From: Flaccisagitta enflata
Lineage: Eukaryota > Chaetognatha > Sagittoidea > Aphragmophora
Reading direction: 5' to 3'
DNA length: 64,000 nucleotides
NCBI GenBank assembly: GCA_965153355.1
Contig: OZ231128.1
Coordinates: 49,972,001 to 50,036,000 of the forward strand
In this document: positions 46,948-56,556 of the stretch, piece after piece
Numbering within the stretch: position 1 is the stretch's first letter
Layout: every line of letters starts with the position of its first letter
Notes under the pieces: generated by a model
The model's database searches: none
Told to the model about the DNA's origin: nothing
What the model saw: only the letters and a program-made list of their open reading frames with translations
Translations under genes and position numbers: made by a program

Positions 46948-47073
46948 AATGATTGGATTCTTCATAGCCTTATACCATAACTATTGACTGTGTATCATAT
47001 CGTTATTGTGTTATGGATTCTTCATAGCCTTATACATGACCATTTACTGTGTATAATATCGTTATTGTGTTAT
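46948..47073 (+). repeat. 60-bp tandem duplication
   Basis: GGATTCTTCATAGCCTTATA ... GTGTATCATATCGTTATTGT ... is repeated once with few changes. Confidence 0.9.
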
Positions 47074-47301
47074 ACAAATACTGGGGGCGTCAAAGCGGAA
47101 TTGGGGAAATGAAAGTGGGATTGGGTTCTTGTTGTTTATTTCACGCTCATGTCAGCTGAAGATTTTCGACTTTCGACAAGGCCCATTACCTTTTTTCTCT
47201 TTTTTTTTTTTTTCCTTATTTCATTCTCATTTTCTTAAAAAATGTTTTAAATAGCCTCGACACCTCATGAACAGACAAAAAGTCGAACAGACGAACAGAC
47301 A

Positions 47302-47606
47302 CACCGGGTAATCTGTAACAAAAACGTTGAGATTAAACCCCGAAGTTGCTTGGAATCGCCCGGGTTTTGCTCGGGGTTACTCGGGGTTTCTTGGGGTTGC
47401 TTGGGGTTGCTTGGGGTTGATGTTTTTCTTTATCATAGGGAAGTCGTTGTTTCTAACAAAGCAACCCCGAGTAACCCCGAGCAAACCCCGAGCTTGGGTT
47501 GCTTGGGGTTTACTCGGGGTTTACTTGGGGTTCAACCCCATGCAGCCCCGAGCAACCCCGAGCAACCCTCGGGTTTTAATCTCACCCCAGATTACGGGGT
47601 GAGACA
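47302..47606. mobile_element. Inverted-repeat element rich in CCCCGAG/CTCGGGG
   Basis: The outer parts CCGGGTAATCTGT...GAGATTAAACCCCGA and TCGGGTTTTAATCTCACCCCAGATTACGGGG are complements. Inside, TTGCTTGGGG/TTACTCGGGG units on the left (47340-47418) are answered by CCCCGAGTAACCCCGAGCAA on the right (47460-47570). Confidence 0.7.
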
Positions 47607-47819
47607 AACAGACAAACGAGTGAACGAGTGAACAAGCCAACCGGTAAACGCACTTTGGAGTGGGCAAAATCAGTTGGACACGCCGACGAATTCCTCCTCG
47701 CCTAAAGAAGGCGAACCTGTTTTGTTTTCTTACCCAAAGTTTATGTTGACAAAGAAGGAAGGCTTTTTTTCGGTTCTTTACAAAAGCCAAGTTCGCGGTA
47801 AACCGGGGCAAACGGACAT

Positions 47820-48249
47820 CGAATCTCGATGAAAGAAAGAAAGGGGGAAGGGGAGCGTAGGAGAAAGGGGAGTAGAGGGGAGTGGGGAGTTAAGGGGGTT
47901 GGGAAGAGGAGGGAGAAATAAAAGGAAGTGAAGAGGGGAGAAGTGTGGATAGGTGACAGTCACCCATTGGGTGACGTGACTAAAGAAGAAAGGAAGGAGA
48001 GAGGGGAGAAGATGGGGAGTGGAGTGGAGAGGGGGAGGGGAGGAGCGAGAGAAGTGATATCTAAGTGGCGAGGGATGGTGGCCAAAGAGAAAAGAAGTGG
48101 AGAGGAAAGGCGAGTTAAAGGGAAGAAAAGTGGAGAGGGATGGGGGGGGGGTAAAGGGAAGGGGAGTGAAGGGGATAGGGGAGCGGAGGGGAAAGAAGAT
48201 GGGTGGGGAAGGAGTTTGGAGGGGGATGGAGGGGTATGGTTAGTGGAGA
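47820..48249. repeat. Homopurine region
   Basis: About 430 bp, almost only A and G on the plus strand, with many GGGG runs. No unit is conserved enough to call a satellite. Confidence 0.75.
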
Positions 48250-48657
48250 GGGAAGGGAAGTGAGGGGATAGTGGGGTGAGTGAGGGAAGGGAAGTGAGGA
48301 GATACTGGGGTGAGTGAGGGAAGAAAAGTGAGGGGATACTGGGGTGAGAGAGAGAAGGGAAGTGAGGGGATACTGGGGTGAGTGAGGGAAGGGAAGTGAG
48401 GGGATACTGGGGTGAGTGAGGGAAAGGAAGTGAGGGGATACTGGGGTGAGTGAGGGAAGGAAAGTGAGAGGATATTGGGGTGAGTGAGGGAAGGGAAGTG
48501 AGGGGATACTGGGGTGAGTGAGGGAAGGGAAGTGAGGGGATACTGGGGTGAGTGAGGGAAAGGAAATGAGGGGATACTGGGGTGAGTGAGGGAAGGAAAG
48601 TGAGGGGATACTGGGGTAAGTGAGGGAAGGGAAGTGAGGGGATACTGGGGTGAGTGA
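48250..48657. repeat. 34-bp minisatellite
   Basis: About 12 units of GATACTGGGGTGAGTGAGGG + AAGGGAAGTGAGGG. As 34 is not a multiple of three, the same unit opens all frames, so the 203-codon minus frame here is an artefact. Confidence 0.93.
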
Positions 48658-49069
48658 GGAAGAAAGGATTTGATTGAGTGGGAAAAAAATGGGTGATGAT
48701 ACTTGAGTGAATGGGGAACTAAAGAGGGCGGTTGGTGGAGGGATGAGGAAGGGTATTCAGATAATGAGAGCCTATCATATCGATTGTCTTGTAAAAGATC
48801 GTCAGGCAAATAGAAGAACAGAAGAAAGCGATGAAGAAATATAGAGTTCACAAATCAAATGGGATGGACATTTTCTTTTTTTAGACGTTTGAGCGAGAAA
48901 ATGGCCATTCAATTTTAAAGGATGTTTTTTTAGTGATCTGGACACAAAAAATCAAATATGTGAGGATTGGCCAACTTAAGTGTCCGATAAGGTGAATCAT
49001 GCAAAGGACAACCTTTGTCATCAACCGCCTCTGCACTCTAGAAGCTTTGATCGATCAATTCTTTACAAA

Positions 49070-49085
49070 CACACACACAAACACA

Positions 49086-49167
<82 letters not shown>
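49070..49167. repeat. (CA)n microsatellite
   Basis: About 48 units, interrupted near 49085. Confidence 0.96.
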
Positions 49168-49168
<1 letters not shown>

Positions 49169-49444
49169 CCATATCGAGCTTTCAGCGGCGTGAGAGAGAT
49201 TCATTGGACTTAATTAGGCATCATTAAGATTGGTATCTATATCGAAATGATCCCCAGTATAATCGGTTTTTGTTTCTTTTTAACTTGTTAATTTATGTCT
49301 TTTAACTGTCTATCTTTTAGGAAACTGAGCAACTTGCTCAGTGAGTTTCCCACTGAGCGTGCCGCTAATGAGGGAATAATCCCCCAAGCAGATCGTCGTC
49401 ATGCTTGATCACCATCAGTATCACACAAAGACACAAAGAATGAC

Positions 49445-49682
<238 letters not shown>

Positions 49683-50021
49683 AGAACAAAGAGAAGCGTC
49701 ATCACTACCCGGGGGTAATTTGGTCGGTAATCATCATTTCCTGGTGCAAATTGTAAATCAAATCCTGTAATGAGGTAGATCAAAAACAAAGACTCATAAT
49801 CGAGAGGTACTGACAGTTTTGAAAATCAAGTTTTGACAGAAAGTAACGTTGGAAGAGTCAAGGTTTTCTGAAACTTAAGTGACACTTCGATGGTCTTAGA
49901 CTGCCATTCATCGGATCAACCATAGTCATAGATAAGGCGTCTGGATCACCTCCTTGTAGCTGGGCTTTGTATTCAGCAAATGCAATTTATACATCCCCAA
50001 ATAGAATTACATACTTAAGAA

Positions 50022-50178
50022 ACAAGGCCGGATACACGGCAGGACAATCGCGGACGGTTGGGCACGGGCAGTAAGGCAAAAACCGCTCGCAATTCAGAAA
50101 TGTGACCGACGGACGGACCGACGGACGGACGGACCGACCGACACGGCAAGGTGTAGAGTCGCGTGTCCGCGACTAAAA
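50022..50178 (+). mobile_element. Cassette (ATCGCGGAC type), head of a two-member array
   Basis: ACAAGGCCGGATACACGGCAGG, 5' motif AATCGCGGAC, GGTTGGGCACGGGCAGTAAG, AAAACCGCTCGCAATTCAG, GGAC tract, end AAGGTGTAGAGTCGCGTGTCCGCGACTAAAA. The 3' arm GTCCGCGACT complements nine of ten bases of the 5' motif. Confidence 0.82.
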
Positions 50179-50304
50179 ACAAGGCCAAGTAGGCCAATAA
50201 GGTGCGACGTGTGGATTGTCAAACGAATGCGTTACCAACCAACCAACCGACCGATCAACCAACGGACACAGCCAGTTATAGAGGCACTTTGTCGCACCTA
50301 AAAA
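50179..50304 (+). mobile_element. Cassette (GGTGCGAC type), tail of the array
   Basis: ACAAGGCCAAGTAGGCCAAT, AGGTGCGACGTGTGG, GCGTTACCAACCAACCAACC tract, CAGCCAGTTATAGAGGCAC, end GTCGCACCTAAAA. It directly follows the previous cassette, the same order as 20802/20955. Confidence 0.82.
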
Positions 50305-51130
<826 letters not shown>

Positions 51131-51339
51131 AAAAAAAAAAACATGTGTGAAAGCCAAGTAGTGGATGTGATTTTATCGAATTAAGTTCACACTTGTCCGC
51201 AGTGGAGAGAAATGACATCTTACTTTTCAGTCAGCCTTAGACTTAGACTTGTGTTGGGAAGGAAAAGGGGCATGGATTTCAGGACATTAACTGGGTATTG
51301 TGTCGGGTCAACCGGATAAAAACTGGTCAATGCCATCTA

Positions 51340-51372
51340 GAAAAAGACCGGATACACGATTGGCTTAGTCGC
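51340..51372 (+). mobile_element. Cassette 5' fragment cut by (AAC)n
   Basis: AAAGACCGGATACACGATTGG, CTTAGTCGC matches a cassette start. It continues directly into the AAC array. Confidence 0.5.
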
Positions 51373-51430
<58 letters not shown>

Positions 51431-51470
51431 GCAACAGCAACAACAACAACAACAACAACAACAACAACCA

Positions 51471-51566
<96 letters not shown>
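51372..51566. repeat. (AAC)n microsatellite
   Basis: About 64 units with GCAACAGC and CCAAAAC interruptions. Confidence 0.97.
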
Positions 51567-51789
51567 AAACCAGCATCCCCTATTTTGATTATCAAGGCAG
51601 TATGCAAAAAATAATAGAGGTAGGGAGGAGTGGAAATGTCTTTTTTTGAAATGAAAATAAATTGAAGAATAAGTGATGAATAACCTTCTTTAAAGAAGGG
51701 TAAAGAGGGATGGAGAATGGCGGAACGAAAAGGTCTTTCAGGAACATTTTTTTCACTTATGTTCAACTTTCATCTCTTCTCCTTCTCCT

Positions 51790-51939
51790 CCCACTTCTAC
51801 TTCCTCTCCTTTGTCTTTGCCTTTTCCTCCTTCTTCTTCTTCTTCTTCTTCTTCTTCTTCTTCTTCTTCTTCTTCTTCTTCTTCTTCTTCTTCTTCTTCT
51901 TCTCCTTCTTCTTCTTCTCCTTCTTCTTCTTCTTCTTCT

Positions 51940-51973
<34 letters not shown>

Positions 51974-52225
51974 TTTCTTTTTCTTCTTCCTCTTCTTCTT
52001 TCCCTTCTTTATTGTCTTCTCCTTCTTTTTCTTTTTTTTCTTTTTCTTTTTCTTTTTCTTTTTCTTTTTCTTTTTCTTTTTCTTTTTCTTTTTCTTTTTC
52101 TTTTTCTTTTTCTTTTTCTTTCTTTAATCTTTTTATATTTCTTCTTCTTCTTCCTTTTCTTCTTTCTCCTCCTCCTCTTCTCATTTTTCGCCTTCTTTTT
52201 CGCCCTCTTCCTCGCCTTCTTCTTC
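51790..52225. repeat. Homopyrimidine (TTC)n / (TTTTTC)n
   Basis: About 43 TTC units (51830-51960) with CTC variants, then about 14 perfect TTTTTC units (52033-52118), then CT-rich to 52225. About 430 bp with very few purines on the plus strand. Confidence 0.96.
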
Positions 52226-52244
52226 TTCACTTTTTCCTTCTTTA

Positions 52245-52838
52245 ACAGTGGCCAAAATAAAAACCGGACGCTTAGTTTTCATGATTGACTGAATATTGTA
52301 CATACTTTTTACTTAAAATCCATGGGCATTTTAAAGAGCTTCAAAAACTTTACAAATCTAGACCAATCGGAACTTTCTGGCTTAAGTCGTTTTAAAATGA
52401 CATAAGATTGAAATTCAACACTCATTTTCTTGAAAGCAAATTACTGTGCCTGACAATAAGAAACTTTTTGTTTCACATATTCTGTAGATTAAAGAAATCA
52501 AATGAATGGAACGAAATTCAAAGTAAAATTAAAGTATTTTGAATTCTCTACAAGATGGAATTGAGCAGAAATCATGATTCTTATCCGTTTAGGAGCTGTA
52601 TCAATTCAAAGTTGGTTACTCTAAAAAGATTGCACCCAGGTTCGAGATTTTTGAGTAGTTATCTTTAAAGCATCATAACTTCTAAAGTTTTGAAGCTACA
52701 ATGTTCTGTAAGAGCTCAAATGAAAGATATTTTGAAGCTCTTTGAAACCATCATAGATTTCAAGGGTTTATCACTTTTGGTTACTGAGCAATTCTTGATC
52801 AAAAATCAGCGTCTGGTTTGTTTTTTTTTTGCCACTGT
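52245..52838. mobile_element. TA-type MITE, 594 bp
   Basis: The left end ACAGTGGCCAAAATAAAAAC, CGGACGCTTA and complement of the right end ACAGTGGCAAAAAAAAAACA, AACCAGACGCTGA are flanked by TA. Tc1-like ends. No transposase. Confidence 0.72.
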
Positions 52839-53164
52839 TACTTTCTTCTTTTCCAACCTCCTCTTCTTCTCCTTCCCCGTCTTCTCCTTTTTTCTAAAAA
52901 TGACAAATCTCAATGATTTAGTGTCTTCGTGTTCATAGGCAACGAGCGTTAAGTGATTAACTTTCTGCTCGGATATACACAAGAAAGGAGGAGGTAACTC
53001 GACTCTCATCCGTTCAAGTAGATCGCGTTGACTAACCATTTCTGACGGGAAGAAAACGACACACACAGAGAGAGAAAGGAAGAGTGACGAAGACCTGAAG
53101 AAAAGTCAGAGAGAGAGATGGTGATTAAGTGATAATGAAAACAAATGGGCGATGAAGAAACAAG

Positions 53165-53370
53165 TTACGCGGGGTTGCATCGTCGTGGCGCATAGGTAAG
53201 CGGGGGTCTACAACCCCCGTCCACAGACGCACAAACACATGGAGGTGCTGAAATACACTTTTTGACTCGATCATTACAGACAAGACAGACCAACTGACTG
53301 ACCAACGGACCGACGGACCAACAAGCGGACAAAGCCTCTTTTTGAGTTTTGAGACCGCGACTAGAAAAAA
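53165..53370 (+). mobile_element. Cassette, divergent
   Basis: TACGCGGGGTTGCATCGTCG, GCGGGGGTCTACAACCCCCGTCC, GACTGACCAACGGACC tract, AAAGCCTCTTTTTGAG, end GAGACCGCGACTAGAAAAA. Confidence 0.6.
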
Positions 53371-53977
53371 GAATCTGGTCAGTGCGTCTTTGATTTTTGT
53401 TTTTTCGCTTACCTATACTTAAGTTACAGATACAGGTGGGTTACAGTTAGTGGAGTAGGACAGCAGATGGTCACTGCAAATCCGGACCAAAGCGTGAATT
53501 TTTTTTTACCAAATCCTCATGATGTATATGAAAGATTCAGAAGGGGTGCCCTCATATACGGGCCCTTCGGGGGTCCCTAGGGGCCCCCAAAAAAGCCCGT
53601 TGAGAAAATTTTTTTAAAAAAGTGTCTTCGAAAGGGGGGTCAAAACAATAGGAAATTACCTATTTTGCCTAGATCCAAGGTCCTGTAGACAAAATTTTTT
53701 TTCAAAAACAGAAATGTTTTGGTCGGGTTCCCCCGAATTTATCCAAAAATTATTTCGAAAAAAAAGTTCTCTGAAAGGGGGGTCAAATCAACTGGAAATG
53801 ATGTAATTTGCCAAGATACAAAGCCCTGGAAACAACTTTTTTTATTTAAAACTTGGCTGTTTTTTTTTTGTTTTTTTTTCTTGTGCCGGATGGATGGACC
53901 AATGGATGGACCGACGGACAGGCCAACAGACTGACAAAATGGGATGTAGAGTCGCTTGCACGTGACTTCACACATTA

Positions 53978-54393
53978 TAATCAGGTTTTTATTGAGACTT
54001 AGGTGAATCATATCTGTAATAAAATGGTCAAAATAAAGACACAGTGTACTTAAAATCCACAGCAAACACAGCAAACACTTCAATGAATCTTGTCAAACAA
54101 AGTTTCTCCAGGTAGCAATACCTCATTCACTAGAAAAGGGGGGGGGCGGGATTGGGCAATTAGCCCTAAGTAGACTAAGCAATCTGCTTTCATCTTTTAA
54201 AGAAATCATTTATCCTTTTTTTTTTACATAATACACATAATTAGCTTTTTATTGAGACTTAAGTGGATCATATTTGTAATGAAATGGTCAAAATAAAAAT
54301 ACATTGTACAGCAAATCCACAACAAACACAGCAAACACTTCAATGAATCTTGTCAAACAAAGTCTCTCCAGGTAGCAATACTTCATTCACTAG
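53978..54393. repeat. Duplicated 3' flank of the CXC gene
   Basis: 53978-54133 and 54236-54393 match: TTTTTATTGAGACTTA, ATGGTCAAAATAAA, ACAGCAAACACTTCAATGAA, TCTTGTCAAACAAAG, TCACTAG. The second copy includes the end of the pseudogene reading frame. A (G)8 run and unique sequence lie between. Confidence 0.88.
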
Positions 54394-55785
54394 CATCTGT
54401 ATTCCCTTGAGAGCATTTACATTTGCATAATTGTGTGCATGGTAGATCAGCAGATTTGCAACTGCACCTTTTTGTACTACAATCTTTTTTGCAACCACAT
54501 TTTACAAGATCGCGGAAGCTTAGTGCAACTTCAGCAATAGTTATCCAAACTGGCTGCCACTGATTTTCCTTCTTTTGCCAACCAAACAAAGAGGCAAAGA
54601 TTAATGAACCATGATCATCAAAAGATGTTACCCAAATTCCAGTTTGATACACACATCTTTTTATATGCTGGATAAGTGCATTTTTTGTTGGTGGAAGATT
54701 CTCCATGCTTTGATTTTTTTTGCAAATGTGATGACTTTATGTACATATATATAACAAACCTTTCAAGTGTTTCTACCTCTTCTGAATCATCCTCAATAGA
54801 CAGAAATGGTTCAACTGCCAGATTCGCAAATGTTTCTGTTGCTTCATCAAATGCCTTCCAAGTATTTAAGGCTGTTTTTTTTTTGCCCTTGTTGTGGAAT
54901 GCAGATGTGGTATCTGAACCAGTGAATGCGTGAAAAAAAAGAAAAGCTTTAGCTCTAGACTCACCTAGCTGGTTGTACATAGTTCTGATACTAATGTACT
55001 GCATGTATTTTCCTGGTCCATATTCAACCCACACATCATCAACTTGAGCTGCTATTTTAAAGAAAAGTCCAACAAGAATGACAATGACGTCTAAGTCAAC
55101 TGTTTTATGCAAATTTTTGCATGTTATTTTCAATCATGTGCTTGAGGAGGAACATCACTCTTTTATCAGCTTCTTCATGGTAGCATTGTGGCATGGAGAC
55201 ATCCTGATTAGATCGGATTTCAATACCATTGGTTATGATCACTGATTTTTCCTCAGGAAAGGCGTGACAGCTGACTGCACTTGTGAGGAAAGAAAACAGT
55301 TCCTCTTTATTGGTGTCATCTTTCAGGCAATCTTGCCAACTACTTGGCAGTTTTGTTGAGGCAGCCACTTTTCGATGGATTCCTTTTAATTTTCCTCATT
55401 TTACTCTGGTGTCAGTCTTCAGACTGTCTTTCTTGCAAAGGTCCCAAACAATATCCAATCTCGGCAGAGGACCTAAACTTCTGGTCACTTATGGAATGAA
55501 GACTGTTTCTGAATACTCAGCAAATGTGGTAGCTGTTCCTGCCTTCAACATATGCACAATTGCTGCCCCATCAATAATTTTACCTTGAAAGGCGTTGGGA
55601 ATGCTCTCAAGCTCATCATGGCCTATGAGTTCGACAATCTCAGATTTCTTTGCTGGAAGGTGTAGCTTCCCAATGTCCAATAGTGATGTTGTGTATGATT
55701 GTATTTCACTAGCAAAAAAGTCAACTAAGTCTCCAGGTCTGCTTTGCAGTGCTAATAGCATCTTACCCATAAGTCTGTCTCTCAC
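54383..55785 (-). pseudogene. PIN/FEN-like + CXC-domain protein, decayed and 5'-truncated
   Basis: Seen, minus strand: one frame runs from 55785 to 55105 through stops at 55489-55491 and 55396-55398. The frame then shifts near 55107 and again near 54710, ending at a stop at 54383. Blocks in order are GDLVDFFASEIQS, IIDGAAIVHMLKAGTA, SSWQDCLKDD, YHEEADKR (about 55166-55182), VDLDVIVILVG (about 55080-55100), HAFTGSDTTSAFHNKGK (about 54900-54945), PPTKNALIQHIKR, GIWVTSF, and a Cys-rich tail CGCKKDCSTKRCSCKS. Known: the acidic HEEAD / D-x-D / GSDT pattern resembles PIN/FEN1-like nucleases, and the tail is a tesmin/TSO1-type CXC zinc-binding domain. Proteins of this build are multicopy and uncharacterised in many invertebrate genomes. 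The N-terminus is replaced by a CT run and the right arm. Inference: cargo of a mobile element, or a captured host gene. Confidence 0.75.
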
Positions 55786-55786
55786 T

Positions 55787-55792
55787 CACTCA

Positions 55793-55836
<44 letters not shown>

Positions 55837-55866
55837 TTCTCTTTCTCTTTCTCTCTCTCTCTCTCT
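55787..55866. repeat. (CT)n microsatellite at the truncation point
   Basis: CTCT with TTTCT interruptions. It sits exactly between the truncated 5' end of the pseudogene and the right arm. Confidence 0.93.
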
Positions 55867-56524
55867 TATCAGTCACATGCAAGCGACTCTACATCCCATT
55901 TTGTCAGTCTGTTGGCCTGTCCGTTGGTCAGACCATTAGTCCATCCATCCGGCGCAAAGAAAAAAAAACAAAAGTTTTTTTTCAAAAAAAGTTGTTTCCA
56001 GGGCTTTGTATCTTGGCAAATTACATCATTTCCAGTTGATTTGACCCCCCTTTCAGAGAACATTTTTTTTTAAATAATTTTCGGATAAATTTTTAAGTTT
56101 TTGAAAAAAAAAATTTGTCTACAGGACCTTGGATCTAGGCAAATTAGGTAATTTCCTATTGTTTTTTGAAAAATTTTTCTCAACGGGCTTTTTTGGGGGC
56201 CCCTAGGGACCCCCGAAGGGCCCGTACATGAGGGCACCCCTTCTGAATCTTTCATATACATCATGAGGATTATGTAAAAAAAAATTCGCACTTTGGTCCG
56301 GATTTGCAGTGATCACTGTATATATCTTGCAGAGCTATCCCACTAAGTGGGATAAAGTTTTTCCCCCTCTGGGTGGTATTTGGTGGACTGTGATGGTGGG
56401 TTGGGTTGGGGTGGGTGTAATTTTTCCATCAGGGTGGGATTTGATTGATTGTGAGCTAGTCGCCTTCATTTCCACCGCTGCGTGTCTATGGGCAATAAAT
56501 GAAGTAATGCATATCGTTCTGTAA

Positions 56525-56556
56525 ACAAGGTCGGAAACGTATAGGTGAATTGCAGG
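56525..56556 (+). mobile_element. Cassette-like start before the minisatellite
   Basis: ACAAGGTCGGAAACGTATAGG resembles the long-subfamily start (ACAAGGCCAACACCTATAAG). If so, the 82-bp satellite is another internally expanded cassette. Confidence 0.35.

Larger units (their letters stand above)
53472..56311. mobile_element. Long-TIR transposon relic carrying the CXC pseudogene
   Basis: Arms 53472-53967 and 55871-56311 are inverted, highly similar copies. Each starts CACTGCAAATCCGGACCAAA outside and passes GGGCCCTTCGGGGGTCCCTAGG. Each has two related GGGGGGTCAAA blocks, a GACCGACGGACAGGCC tract, and ends inside with GGGATGTAGAGTCGCTTGCA + YGTGACT. The inner end is thus cassette-like. Between the arms lie the decayed minus-strand gene and a duplicated 3' flank. 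No clear target duplication: flanks are GATGGT and ATCACT. CACTG ends recall EnSpm/CACTA elements, but the cargo is not a recognisable transposase of that family. Confidence 0.7.

Noticed and set aside
48240-48851. A 203-codon proline/serine-rich minus-strand protein
   Set aside because: It is the 34-bp minisatellite cycling through three frames. No start context or non-repeat domain.
53472-53481. CACTA/EnSpm assignment from CACTG ends
   Set aside because: The end matches only five bases, no 2-3 bp duplication is visible and no EnSpm-type transposase is present, so the superfamily is left open.
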